Shown: positions 26,690 through 36,015, counted from the stretch's first letter. The stretch is DNA of 64,000 bases from G963663315 sp963665165 (GCA_963665165.1 OY761989.1:2232001-2296000), one strand, 5' to 3'. Made by a program: numbers and translations. The notes: a model not told the origin generated them from the letters alone.

Positions 26690-27256
26690 ATGCAAAACGA
26701 CAATGTCCAATCAGATCAGGCAGTTCTTAATAAATTGAGAGGAAAAGCGGAGCTTTGTCGGTTTTCTCACTCGGAACTAAAAGAAAATTTTAGTAGGTAT
26801 CGAAATTGGAAAGAATTTTCTGTTGTTTTATTGTCCGTAATTTCGGCCGCGCTGATCAGTTTTTATTATCGAGGAATATTGGAAGGTGATTTGGTGTTGT
26901 TATTTATTTTTGTCTTACCTCTCGTCATAACGATAGTACAGGCACTGGACTTCACAGTATTTCAGTGGACACACAAGCTGGCGCGGCATGAATCTGCGGT
27001 ATCAATTTGGGGGGATTGGATTAGGGAAGCAGATTTTTTTGAGCAGCGCATCTGTCAGTATTCAAGTGATTTAGCAAATGAAAAGATGCAAAACATACAA
27101 GAAAAATATAATAGTTGTATGAGTAGCACGGAACAAATACCGAACAGCAAATTCCTGAAATACAAAAAGAAATTCAGGCTATATAAGCTAAATTCCAAAA
27201 AAATCGACCAGATGTCTTTAGATTTTGAGGCCGGAAAAAAGAATGAAAACCAGTGA
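26690..27256 (+). CDS. Two-transmembrane CBASS effector (SLATT-like)
   Basis: Likely toxin of the CBASS: a cyclic-nucleotide-triggered pore or membrane-disrupting protein in the inner membrane. 188 residues with a charged N-terminal helix, two hydrophobic helices at about 43-60 and 67-86 separated by a short loop (YYRGILEGD), and a long helical charged C-terminus. The segment QWTHKLARHESAVSIWGDWIRE after TM2 resembles SLATT domains (SMODS/SLOG-associating 2TM). There is no nuclease, phospholipase or SAVED domain. It is coupled to its neighbours: 1 base after the ATPase, 14-base overlap with the WYL regulator. Confidence 0.7.
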   Translation: MQNDNVQSDQAVLNKLRGKAELCRFSHSELKENFSRYRNWKEFSVVLLSVISAALISFYYRGILEGDLVLLFIFVLPLVITIVQALDFTVFQWTHKLARHESAVSIWGDWIREADFFEQRICQYSSDLANEKMQNIQEKYNSCMSSTEQIPNSKFLKYKKKFRLYKLNSKKIDQMSLDFEAGKKNENQ

Positions 27257-28085
27257 AGAACAGACAGTTGCACAAATGGAAAAGTTGCAGTTTGTCGAAC
27301 TTCTTGCTTATTTTCATGGCGCTGTGAATCGCGAAGACATTATAAATAGATTTGGTATATCCAAGGCATCGGCTACTAATGTACTGTCAGTGTATAACCA
27401 AATGGCTACTGGAAATCTGATGTATAACATACGCCTCAAACGCTATGAGATCAGTCGGAATTTCAAGCCTGTTTTCAATGTCCGTATGCTGATTGAGCGT
27501 ATCCCGGTGTACACAATACCTAAGTTACATGGACCGGCTGACGATGAAGCAGTTGCAAGAATTGCTTTGATATCAAGAGCAATTCAGAGAACACAATCAC
27601 TGACGATCACCTATACTTCCGCCTCCAGTGGAAAAAGCACAAGGCAAATCATTCCTGTTGCGTTCGCTGATAATTTGCTGCGATGGCATTTGCGTGCATA
27701 CGATAGAAAACGAGAAAAATATACCGATTTTGTTTTCAGAAGAATTCGAAAAGTTAATCTGATAAAACATGATGCTATCGCGCATCATGAACACCCGGAT
27801 AATGACAAACAGTGGCATTCGTTCGTTGAGTTGAAAATAACGGCACACCCACATAATCTGGCCGATACCCAATCATTTGATATGGGAAATGAAACTCATA
27901 GTATCAGGTTGCGTGCCGCTATGGCTGGTTACTTCCTTCAGCTTTGGAATGTGGATTGTTCACAAGATGCAAGTTTGCAAGGGAAAGAATATCAGTATAT
28001 GTTAGCAAATATGACAGAAGTCTCCGAAGTAGCAGATTTGGAGTTGGCCCCAGGATATGGTAAAGGACACACAACCTCTGGCTGA
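27243..28085 (+). CDS. capW: WYL-domain transcriptional regulator (CapW/BrxR-like)
   Basis: Predicted DNA-binding repressor of the defence operon. 280 residues from the ATG at 27243 (preceded by GGAAAAAAG): N-terminal winged helix-turn-helix (about 15-70, VNREDIINRFGISKASATNVLSVY), then a WYL domain with the subfamily-typical LRWHLRAYDRKR...DFVFRRI, and a C-terminal WCX-like part. CapW proteins repress CBASS until an unknown ligand, possibly nucleic acid from damage or infection, binds the WYL domain. Here it lies downstream of the effector and overlaps the NotI-like gene by 29 bases, placing it between the two defence modules. The palindrome at 24290-24331 is the expected target. Confidence 0.85.
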   Translation: MKTSEEQTVAQMEKLQFVELLAYFHGAVNREDIINRFGISKASATNVLSVYNQMATGNLMYNIRLKRYEISRNFKPVFNVRMLIERIPVYTIPKLHGPADDEAVARIALISRAIQRTQSLTITYTSASSGKSTRQIIPVAFADNLLRWHLRAYDRKREKYTDFVFRRIRKVNLIKHDAIAHHEHPDNDKQWHSFVELKITAHPHNLADTQSFDMGNETHSIRLRAAMAGYFLQLWNVDCSQDASLQGKEYQYMLANMTEVSEVADLELAPGYGKGHTTSG

Positions 28086-28938
28086 AGTATTCGGATATTC
28101 GCCTGAAGACTTTAGTGAGCAGGCGCAAAGATACAGGGAAAGGCGGCTTTGCCCTTTTAACAATATAGTCCCGAACTGTACTAAAGACAAAGCGAAGAAC
28201 CCATTGGGAGTTTGCAGTATCAATCACGGCGGCACACCCGTTATAACATGCCCGATCAGGTTTCGAGAAGATTGGTTGATTACTGATGATGCCGCAGATT
28301 TTTTCTTTCCTGCGGGGGCAACCTGGACTTCCTTGACGGAGGTTCGACTGCATGACTATTATGGGAAATCGGCTGGCAATATTGATGTTGTGATGGTTGC
28401 CTATGATGAAAAAGGCCAAATTTATGACTTCGGATCGCTGGAAATTCAAGCGGTCTATATTTCAGGAAATATCAGGGACCCGTTTACACATTACATGACC
28501 GATTGCCGGAGTCATGCAAAAATGGACTGGAGTTCCCATCTCAATTTCCCCAGACCCGATTTTTTATCCTCATCCAGGAAGCGTTTAGCGCCTCAATTGC
28601 TCTTTAAAGGCGGAATTCTCCACGGATGGAAGAAAAAAATGGCAGTTGCTCTCGACAGTAGCTTTTTCAATACTTTACCGGACCTCAAGGAAGTAGAAAA
28701 AGAAGAAGCGGAAATAGCATGGTTGGTATATGATCTGAATAAAATCAGGAATAGCCAGCGTTACAGCCTGGAAAAGACAACTGTCGTATACACGAGATTT
28801 GCCGACTCACTGAATGCCATTACACAGCCGAAGGTAGGGAATCTCAGTCAGTTTATGGGATTACTGCAAAGCAAGGTGGATGAAAAACTCGAATTGGCCC
28901 CCATAAATAAAACAATCGAATTTCCGCCTGGAAAATGA
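28057..28938 (+). CDS. NotI-family type II restriction endonuclease
   Basis: 293 residues. Four cysteines at 32, 41, 53 and 65 (LCPF, NCTK, GVCS, TCPI) form a metal knuckle like the iron-binding Cys4 site of NotI. The catalytic triad is visible as D110 (GNID) followed by E129 and Q131 (GSLEIQ), matching the unusual D...EXQ active site of NotI. The C-terminal ~120 residues are not recognisable. The ATG at 28057 overlaps the WYL gene; the stop overlaps the methylase start (ATGA). The family assignment is from motif memory, and the recognition site is unknown. Confidence 0.78.
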   Translation: MVKDTQPLAEVFGYSPEDFSEQAQRYRERRLCPFNNIVPNCTKDKAKNPLGVCSINHGGTPVITCPIRFREDWLITDDAADFFFPAGATWTSLTEVRLHDYYGKSAGNIDVVMVAYDEKGQIYDFGSLEIQAVYISGNIRDPFTHYMTDCRSHAKMDWSSHLNFPRPDFLSSSRKRLAPQLLFKGGILHGWKKKMAVALDSSFFNTLPDLKEVEKEEAEIAWLVYDLNKIRNSQRYSLEKTTVVYTRFADSLNAITQPKVGNLSQFMGLLQSKVDEKLELAPINKTIEFPPGK

Positions 28939-29885
28939 ATCATCCTGCGCAACAAAATATTTTCCCGGCAACCACCGAACCTGACTCCGGGGTAGTTAAT
29001 GTCGCTTCCGTACCGCAAAGAAGTCCGTTTCGATACCCTGGCGGTAAAACCTGGTTTGTACCGCGTCTCAGAGAGTGGCTTGGCAGTCTGGATGCAACGC
29101 CCGAGGTTTTGATAGAACCCTTTGCCGGGGGTGGGGTCGTATCTTTGACTGCGGTTGCGGAATCCCTGGCGAAATCGGCATTGATGATCGAACTGGATGA
29201 GGATGTGGCGGCGGTCTGGGAACTGGTGACCTGTGGGGATTCAGAATGGCTGGCGCAGAAAATCATATCGTTTGATATGAGTCAGGAGAATGTCATGATT
29301 GAACTTGGCAAGGACGCCAGAACGTTGAGGCAAAGAGCTTTTAAAACCATTCTGAAAAACAGATGCTCCCATGGCGGTATCATGGCGACTGGCTCCGGGT
29401 TAATCAAGACCGGGGAATGTGGAAGAGGGATTTTGTCGCGATGGTATCCGAATACATTGGCCCGACGTTTCAGGGAAATACACCTGCTGCATACCCGGCT
29501 TGCGTTCAGACAGGAAGATGCCTTTGGCACCCTTGGAGAGTATCGGGACGCTAAAAATGCCGTGTTTTTTATAGACCCGCCATATACAGCGGGCGGCAAA
29601 AAGGCAGGGAAACGATTGTATACCCATTACGATGTGGACCACGACCGTTTGTTCGGGGCTTGTGTCAATCTGTCAGGCGATTTTGTCATGACTTATGATA
29701 ATGCCCCGGAAGTACTGGAGTTGGCTTCCAGATACGGGCTGGAGGTCAAGCCCGTATCCATGAAAAGTACGCATCATGCACAGATGACTGAATTGGTGAT
29801 CGGGCGGAATCTCGACTGGATGGAGAGATGCGCCGCCGGTAACAGGTCGGGCGCACTGATCGACAACCTGCGCCCCAGTGAGTAG
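28935..29885 (+). CDS. D12-class (Dam-like) adenine-N6 DNA methyltransferase
   Basis: Protective methylase of the NotI-like endonuclease. 316 residues: SAM-contact motif FRYPGGK (32-38), motif I FAGGG (63-67), catalytic DPPY (214-217), and the gap filled by the target recognition region (about 100-200). D12 enzymes modify adenine, so the shared recognition site should contain an A. The start overlaps the endonuclease stop by 4 bases, making it the last gene of the seven-gene defence operon. The stop lies just before the terminator shared with glnA. Confidence 0.9.
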   Translation: MNHPAQQNIFPATTEPDSGVVNVASVPQRSPFRYPGGKTWFVPRLREWLGSLDATPEVLIEPFAGGGVVSLTAVAESLAKSALMIELDEDVAAVWELVTCGDSEWLAQKIISFDMSQENVMIELGKDARTLRQRAFKTILKNRCSHGGIMATGSGLIKTGECGRGILSRWYPNTLARRFREIHLLHTRLAFRQEDAFGTLGEYRDAKNAVFFIDPPYTAGGKKAGKRLYTHYDVDHDRLFGACVNLSGDFVMTYDNAPEVLELASRYGLEVKPVSMKSTHHAQMTELVIGRNLDWMERCAAGNRSGALIDNLRPSE

Positions 29886-29888
29886 GAA

Positions 29889-29910
29889 AATGCCCCGTAG
29901 CCGGGGCATT
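29889..29910. terminator. Bidirectional terminator between the methylase and glnA
   Basis: TGCCCCG (29891-29897) pairs with CGGGGCA (29902-29908) around the loop TAGC, with A/T extension on both sides. On the minus strand the hairpin is followed by TTTTCC, so it should terminate glnA transcription; it can also end the convergent defence operon. Confidence 0.75.
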
Positions 29911-29932
29911 GGATTCCCGCGGACGCGGTTGC

Positions 29933-31342
29933 CTATACGCTGTAGTACATGTCGAATTCAGCGGGATGGGTCGCCATTCTCATGCGGTTGACTTCCTCCA
30001 TTTTCAGCGCCATGTAAGCGTCGATGGCATCGTTGCTGAATACGCCGCCGGCGAGCAGGAATTCGCGGTCATTGTCCAGCGCTTCGAGGGCGATATCGAG
30101 GCCATGGGCAACGGTTGGAATATCGGTTTCCTCTTCCGGCGGCAGGTCATAAAGGTCCTTGTCCGCCGGCCCGCCGGGATGAATCTTGTTCTGGATACCA
30201 TCCAGTCCAGCCATCAGCATGGCTGCAAACGCCAGATAAGGATTGGCGGTCGAATCGGGGAAGCGGATTTCTATTCTCCGGCCCCTGGGATTTGCGACAT
30301 AGGGAATACGGCAGGACGCGGAACGGTTTTTCGCGGAATAGGCAAGCAGGACAGGGGCTTCGAATCCCGGAACCAGTCTTTTGTAGCTGTTGGTGCTGGC
30401 ATTCGAGAAGGCGTTGATGGCTTTCGCGTGCTTGAAAATACCGCCAATATAATACAACGCCTCATCGCTCAATCCGGCATACTGGTCTCCGGCAAACACA
30501 TTTTCCCCGTCCTTGAAAATGGATTGATGCACATGCATGCCGGTGCCATTGTCCCCGACCAGGGGTTTGGGCATGAAGGTGGCGGTCAGACCGTGATTGT
30601 GGGCGACATTGTGCACGACATATTTGTAGATCTGCACTTCATCCGCCTTGCGCACCATGGTATTGAACCGGGTGCCGATTTCACCCTGCCCGCCGGTACC
30701 CACTTCATGGTGGTGGACTTCAACCGGAACGCCCATCTGCTCCAGCACAAGACACATCGTACTGCGAACGTCGGACTGGCTGTCGACCGGAGGCACCGGG
30801 AAATATCCGCCTTTTATGCCGGGACGATGGCCTGTGTTGCCATCTTCGTAGTCCCTGGCGCTGTTCCAGATACCTTCCGTGGAATCCACCTTGTAGAAGC
30901 AATGTTCCATGTTATTGCCCCACTGTACCGAATCGAACAGGAAAAACTCGTTTTCGGGGCCGAAATAGGCAGTTTCTCCAATGCCGGTTGACGCCAGATA
31001 GGCTTCCGCGCGCTTCGCGATCGAGCGCGGATCGAGCTCATAGCCCTGCATGTCGGAAGGTTCGATCACGTCACAGCGGATATTGACTGTCGTCTCCTGG
31101 CTGAATGGGTCGATTACGGCGCTGTCGGGGTCCGGCATCAGGATCATGTCCGACTCGTTGATCCCTTTCCAGCCGGCTATGGATGAACCATCGAACATCT
31201 TACCCTCTTCGAAAAGCTCCTCGTCCACCACGCCCACCGGGAGCGTCACATGTTGTTCCTTCCCTTTCGTATCGGTAAAACGAAGATCGACGAACTTGGC
31301 GTCACTCTCGCTCAGTAAATTCAATGTATCTGCCACAGACAT
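29933..31342 (-). CDS. glnA: Glutamine synthetase, type I
   Basis: ATP-dependent condensation of ammonia and glutamate, a dodecameric cytoplasmic enzyme. From the ATG at 31342, preceded by GGAGG, it has 469 residues, the exact length of the enterobacterial type I-beta enzyme. Active-site segments FFLFDSVQW, GTGMHVHQSIFKDG and the C-terminal NPYLAFAAMLMAGLDGI are intact. The adenylylation tyrosine is present in KDLYDLPPEE, so GlnE control is expected. It is convergent with the defence operon across a shared terminator. Confidence 0.97.
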   Translation of the reverse strand: MSVADTLNLLSESDAKFVDLRFTDTKGKEQHVTLPVGVVDEELFEEGKMFDGSSIAGWKGINESDMILMPDPDSAVIDPFSQETTVNIRCDVIEPSDMQGYELDPRSIAKRAEAYLASTGIGETAYFGPENEFFLFDSVQWGNNMEHCFYKVDSTEGIWNSARDYEDGNTGHRPGIKGGYFPVPPVDSQSDVRSTMCLVLEQMGVPVEVHHHEVGTGGQGEIGTRFNTMVRKADEVQIYKYVVHNVAHNHGLTATFMPKPLVGDNGTGMHVHQSIFKDGENVFAGDQYAGLSDEALYYIGGIFKHAKAINAFSNASTNSYKRLVPGFEAPVLLAYSAKNRSASCRIPYVANPRGRRIEIRFPDSTANPYLAFAAMLMAGLDGIQNKIHPGGPADKDLYDLPPEEETDIPTVAHGLDIALEALDNDREFLLAGGVFSNDAIDAYMALKMEEVNRMRMATHPAEFDMYYSV

Positions 31343-31419
31343 GATAACCTCCAGATAAGACCGTATAGTCCGGCCGTTGTACAATTATGCGAGTCAGGAC
31401 CCGCCAACCAGAAAACATG

Positions 31420-31434
31420 GCCGCCGCCATGCCA
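31420..31434 (-). promoter_or_regulatory. Candidate sigma-54 promoter of glnA
   Basis: Read on the minus strand, TGGCATG then GCGGCGGC has the invariant GG (-24) and GC (-12) at the correct 10-base spacing, but the -12 element (CGGC instead of TTGC) is poor. It lies about 80 bases before the glnA start, and glnA is a classical NtrC/sigma-54 target. A TATAAT at 31521-31526 (minus) is an alternative sigma-70 element. Confidence 0.3.
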
Positions 31435-31598
31435 AATTCGTTATTTCCCTATTCGTCTTTTCGATAAAATCCGGCAGTGCATCCTTGTTTACGCATTCAC
31501 ACCCCTCAAAACCACAGGATATTATATATCGAAACAAATATTTTTGTACTGCTTTCCGGTTTTTTGCAGCCGGGGTTTTCCGGATCATCCATTCCTGT

Positions 31599-34500
31599 TC
31601 AACCTTTCATCGCCGTGGCGCAAACATCGGAATTCGCCTCGATCAGGTCGAACAGCCCCCTGGCGAGCAAACTCAATCCACCGGTCAGATAACCCACTCC
31701 CAGCGAGACCCCGCTCTCCAGCAGTCCGCCGGGACGAATTTCGGGGTGACTGATCTTGCCCTTGACCAGAAGCAGTCTGGCAAAACTGCCGGCGCTGACC
31801 CCCAGCCCCTTTCGGGCCTTGGTCGAAACCTCGAGATTCAGGTCCTCTCCGGAAAAATCCACTTCTCCGCCGCCCAGCAGAGTGAAGTCCGTTGTTTTCA
31901 GCGCAATGCCCCGTTCACTCGAGGCCACGCCATTTACCAGATCGAGATTGAACACGCCACAGTCCATGTAAATGATCTGGTCCCGGGACGTGAACGGATT
32001 CAATACGTTCACCAACCCCAGAAACAGGTCCCCGCCCAGTAACCGGAGGCTCTGGTTTTTCAATGTCGCATGATTCAGCCGGATCCGTATCGGACCATTG
32101 GCGCTGCCCATGATCCCGGAAATGGATCGGCCGGATCCCTCGATGTCCGCCTGAATCGAAAAAACGCCTTTTTGCTCATGATCCAGTTCTTCCGTTCCGG
32201 CCAGCGCCGAAAGATCAATGTCCTGACCATTGAGCTCGATCCGGGATTTCAATTTTCCCTGTGGCTGTTTCTCCAGTGAAAACCGGATATCCATCGAGCC
32301 TCCGCTTTTTCCCGTCATCCCGGAAGACAACCGGCCATCGCGCGCCTCCAGATCCAGAACGACATCGTCAAGCCGCAGGACTCTGCTTTTCAAACGCTTG
32401 AAGTCTGCATTTATCCTCAGGTTTGCATTGTCCAGCCAGGGTAACCGGATGCGGTTCCGGGAAAAGATCCCGGGAGAATCTTCCGGGACAGGTTGCAATT
32501 GGACCAGATCCAGGTTCCGTGAAGTGAATCTGACGGAGATGGGGGGTTCGGTGTTTCCCGATTCCGGCTTTTCGTGATTTTCCGGAGGCAGACGGATGTG
32601 GCCGGTCAAATCGCTGTCGGCCGCCTTCAGGTCAAACGATACCTCGCCGGGTTGGCCGGCATTCCTGAAGACCAGTTCGCCCTGCACCGGGATGTCCCTT
32701 GCCAGGGCGGGCCAGACTCCCGCCGCCAGCAGGTCGTCCAGGCGCGGCCGGTCTATCCTCACTTCCAGCCCGGTCGTTTCAAACGGGGACAGGCTTTCGA
32801 TTTTTCCGGAAATCCTGGTTTCGCTGTAACCGGATATGAGCCGTGCATCGACCTGGTCAACCACAAGCCCCTGTCCTGAAACCGAAACTTCGGCGGCGCC
32901 ATCCAGGTAACCATTCAGATCGACCAGATTGGCATGCATGGGAGGGAATACCCCTTCTTCCAGTTCTCCGTGAACCCTGAGGGAGACAGAACCGCCCCAG
33001 CGGTGGGTGAACAGGTGGTCGATACGGCCGGTGATCCTGCTTTTCAAACCGGACCGGGAAAGGATTTCGAGTTCCTCGATGCTGTGAACGACCCCGCCAT
33101 CCTGCGTTTGTGCGGTACGCAGGTTGCCCAGGCTTCTGACCGGCATCAGTTCGGCCGCCAGTGGTCCGAACCGATCCATTGGCAGATCGGGCCAGTGTGC
33201 GAGAAACGGCTCCGCGTCCCGGACTTCAACATCGAAATTCAGGATCAGTTTCGGGGATTTTCCCAGGTTGCGTATTTCACCTGACAGGGTCGCGTCGACA
33301 GCGGAACCCGCCAGGTTCGCCTGAATGCTGCCCAGATTCAATTTGTGCCGCTCGTCACCGCGCAGTTCCGCGTTGACGGTGATCGTGTCCGTCGGAGGCA
33401 ACGGCTGACCGGCCCAGTCACTCAGTTTGTCCAGCCCCTGCACACTTCCCTTCAAATCGATTCGCAGGGTTTCGATATTGCCGATGGAGCCAAACTCACC
33501 CCCGCCGTCAATCCGGATACCCGGTCCTTTCGCGTCGACCCGGATATCCGGGATCGAAACTTCATCCGCGTCCAGGCGAACGGTTCCGGCGACGGTCAGG
33601 TCCTGCACCAGTCTTACCAGGGCGGAACCCGCCGACTGTTCGATAAAATCCGGCCCGGACTGTACCGAAAAGTCGATCATTCCCCGTTGCCGCGCACCCG
33701 GATTTTCGAGACTGCCCGCGGCCAGCGCCTTGATCCCGGGGGAATCGTTTTCAAGCAGGATGTCGAATATCCTGATTTCATCGTCCAGGCGATAGATATT
33801 GCCGGAAGCCGAGATGTTCGGGACGCTGGGCAGATCCCGGTTTATCAGTTTACCCAGGTCGGCCAGATTATCGATCTCGAGACTGGCTTGCAGTGGACTG
33901 GCCCAGTCCCCGGCCATACTCCCCACCGTGCCGGTCAAATCCAGTTTCATGCCTGCCGAACGAATGGCGCCGCGATTCAGGGTCAGGCGCAAATCTCCAT
34001 TGTCACGGACAAGCGTTCCGTCTATTTCGGTCTGAAGCGCCATGTCCTGATTCAATTTGCCTGAAATCATCCCGTGGTCGAGATTGCCCTTCGCAGAAAA
34101 AGCCAGGGACATTTGCCTGAACCGGGGCAGATACCCGATTTGTCCGGTGAGACTCGATTCCAGGCCATAGTCCGGAGAAGACATCTCTATCGAGTCCATA
34201 CGCAATGTCCGGGTCCCTTCGGGTTGAACCAGATTCCAGGAGGCGCTGATGCCGCGCCAGGGATACAACGGGGCGCCGATCAGGCCGGACAGATCGGCCA
34301 GGTCGGTGATAAAGGTCTCAAACCACAGATTCAGGCCCTTCCATCCCGGGACTTTGTCGATGGAGCCGGAAATGTGCAGGGCGTTTTCCGGTTTGACGAT
34401 GTGGCCTTGCAGACTGACTTCGGTCCCGAGGCGCTCGAAAATGGATCGAAGACTGCCTGTTTGTCCGGACAGCGCGATCGGGACCTTTTCCACCGCGCCG

Positions 34501-35090
34501 GACAGGCTGAGATCGATTGGCTGGTCCAGCGCCGGCAGCCGGGCAACGGCATCCGTGATATCGAATTCCCATCTGCGCCGGGGATGGTAGTAGACCACCT
34601 GCCCCCCGTCGACGGACATCCGCCGGATGCCCTGTAACTGACTGGCTATGAGACCCGGATCGGCAACGCGGCCCGGGCCCGGATTTGCGTTTTCCCTCAG
34701 GTCCACATTGAATTTCCCGGTTCCAGGGTGGCGCTCAATCCGTAATATCGGGTTTCGGGCATGAATTTCCCGGATCAATCCCTCCCCTTTGAATAATCCG
34801 GGGATAGAGAGCGTGATGGATAATCGGTCGATCGAAAGCATATCGGCGGCCAGCGCCCAATCGCTGTTGGACAACCGCACGTCATGGGCGACGATGGTCG
34901 TGGACAGGCCCATGGCCATCCCGAGCCTGCCATCGATTGAAAACTCCCTCCCGGTCCGGCTTTCGATCCAGGATGTGATGAACGACTTCGCTTGTCCGGA
35001 ATTCAGGGCCAGCGCAGCGACAAACAGCAGCAACACGGCCAGTCCGGTCAACACGGCAATCACCCGGATGGTTTTTCGTTTTCGGGCCAT
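31599..35090 (-). CDS. AsmA-family inner-membrane-anchored protein
   Basis: 1163 residues. An N-terminal membrane anchor (VIAVLTGLAVLLLFVAALALN, ~9-29) follows a basic head (MARKRKTIR). A long periplasmic beta-rich region holds the AsmA domain near the start (FSIDGRLGMAMG, VRLSNSDWA), and the C-terminal AsmA part contains RIRLNHATLKNQSLRLLGG and LEVSTKARKGLGVSAGSF. The family forms bridge-like structures thought to carry phospholipids or affect outer-membrane assembly. The substrate of this one is unknown. Its neighbours (glnA, SorB) give no functional hint; about 250 bases separate it from glnA. Confidence 0.85.
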   Translation of the reverse strand: MARKRKTIRVIAVLTGLAVLLLFVAALALNSGQAKSFITSWIESRTGREFSIDGRLGMAMGLSTTIVAHDVRLSNSDWALAADMLSIDRLSITLSIPGLFKGEGLIREIHARNPILRIERHPGTGKFNVDLRENANPGPGRVADPGLIASQLQGIRRMSVDGGQVVYYHPRRRWEFDITDAVARLPALDQPIDLSLSGAVEKVPIALSGQTGSLRSIFERLGTEVSLQGHIVKPENALHISGSIDKVPGWKGLNLWFETFITDLADLSGLIGAPLYPWRGISASWNLVQPEGTRTLRMDSIEMSSPDYGLESSLTGQIGYLPRFRQMSLAFSAKGNLDHGMISGKLNQDMALQTEIDGTLVRDNGDLRLTLNRGAIRSAGMKLDLTGTVGSMAGDWASPLQASLEIDNLADLGKLINRDLPSVPNISASGNIYRLDDEIRIFDILLENDSPGIKALAAGSLENPGARQRGMIDFSVQSGPDFIEQSAGSALVRLVQDLTVAGTVRLDADEVSIPDIRVDAKGPGIRIDGGGEFGSIGNIETLRIDLKGSVQGLDKLSDWAGQPLPPTDTITVNAELRGDERHKLNLGSIQANLAGSAVDATLSGEIRNLGKSPKLILNFDVEVRDAEPFLAHWPDLPMDRFGPLAAELMPVRSLGNLRTAQTQDGGVVHSIEELEILSRSGLKSRITGRIDHLFTHRWGGSVSLRVHGELEEGVFPPMHANLVDLNGYLDGAAEVSVSGQGLVVDQVDARLISGYSETRISGKIESLSPFETTGLEVRIDRPRLDDLLAAGVWPALARDIPVQGELVFRNAGQPGEVSFDLKAADSDLTGHIRLPPENHEKPESGNTEPPISVRFTSRNLDLVQLQPVPEDSPGIFSRNRIRLPWLDNANLRINADFKRLKSRVLRLDDVVLDLEARDGRLSSGMTGKSGGSMDIRFSLEKQPQGKLKSRIELNGQDIDLSALAGTEELDHEQKGVFSIQADIEGSGRSISGIMGSANGPIRIRLNHATLKNQSLRLLGGDLFLGLVNVLNPFTSRDQIIYMDCGVFNLDLVNGVASSERGIALKTTDFTLLGGGEVDFSGEDLNLEVSTKARKGLGVSAGSFARLLLVKGKISHPEIRPGGLLESGVSLGVGYLTGGLSLLARGLFDLIEANSDVCATAMKG

Positions 35091-35236
35091 CGGTTACCAG
35101 TTGTCTTCGTTTTGTGTTTTCTTCGCCGTTTCCTGCATGTTCTGAAGATACAATCGCGCCATGGCCGATTATCGCATGATAACCGGGTGATCGCTTTTCG
35201 ATTTCGACCGGCCCGGGCTTCTCTCCAGCGCCCGCT

Positions 35237-35989
35237 TCACTGCGTTGGAAAATTCGGGCGGTCGATCCCGTAGTGTGTCGACAGGTATGCCAGCACGCGT
35301 TCCCGGTCCGCCTCTTCGATCGGCGCCATGCCTTGCTCTTCAACCATGTATTCGAGCGTTTCCTCCCAACCGTCCCGGGTCAGGCCCTGCTGGGCAATCA
35401 GTCTTTCGGAGTGGCATGCCGTGCAGTGCCTCCAGGTCTCCCGGACTCCATCCTCCCTGACCAGGACTCCGAAGGCGGCAACGCCGGCTGCGCCCGCAGG
35501 CGTCTCCCGGTCCGCCTCGACGGCATCACTGCCGATGATCGCGCCCGTGTCCAGTGGCGCATCGGAATTCCGGTTGAGCCAGGCGATCAGGTCCGCCCTG
35601 TCCTGCGCGCCCGGAATCCCCGGAAATACCATGGCGGTACCGGGAATTTCCGCCATTGGCTGTCGAAGAAACCGGTCCAGGCGTTCGGGGGTCCAATTGC
35701 CGCCGGCGGAGGACATCGCCGCAGAATAACGGGTAAAACCTGCAACCGACGCCACCTTGCGGCCGACTACGCCCCAAAGGTCCGGCCCGACACCGGGCCT
35801 GTCACTGCGGTCGGTCGTGTGGCAGGCCAGACAGGCCTGGAAAACCTGTTCTCCGCGGTCTGGCGAAAAATTGCCAGACTGTCCGGAAAGTGTCGTCCCG
35901 GCGGCCAGAACGCCCGCCATGACGAGAACGAACCCTGCGGCTTTGGACCAGGATGGGGATCGGGATCCGTACCGGAACACCGGCGGCAC
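35237..35989 (-). CDS. sorB: Diheme cytochrome c, probable sulfite dehydrogenase electron-acceptor subunit
   Basis: 250 residues with an N-terminal signal helix (AAGFVLVMAGVLAAG, ~17-31) and two heme c motifs, CLACH near residue 53 and CTACH near 191. The first heme domain is class I-like with a Met ligand in GTAMVFPGI. The second domain (RLIAQQGLTRDGWEETLEYM) resembles C-terminal heme domains of molybdoenzyme cytochrome partners. It follows the SorA-like gene by 26 bases and would take electrons from it in the periplasm. The GTG at 35989 is the chosen start. Classical SorB is a monoheme protein of about half this length, so the symbol marks function rather than close orthology. Confidence 0.78.
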   Translation of the reverse strand: MPPVFRYGSRSPSWSKAAGFVLVMAGVLAAGTTLSGQSGNFSPDRGEQVFQACLACHTTDRSDRPGVGPDLWGVVGRKVASVAGFTRYSAAMSSAGGNWTPERLDRFLRQPMAEIPGTAMVFPGIPGAQDRADLIAWLNRNSDAPLDTGAIIGSDAVEADRETPAGAAGVAAFGVLVREDGVRETWRHCTACHSERLIAQQGLTRDGWEETLEYMVEEQGMAPIEEADRERVLAYLSTHYGIDRPNFPTQ

Positions 35990-36015
35990 ACCGGCAGCGG
36001 CGCGCGAAAACCGGC

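Noticed and set aside
28057..28938. NotI-like nuclease as the CBASS effector
   Set aside because: It is followed by its own methylase in an overlapping pair and the CBASS already has a 2TM effector, so a standard RM role is more economical.
29909..30991. 360-codon plus-strand open frame
   Set aside because: Antisense to glnA, a clear 469-residue glutamine synthetase.
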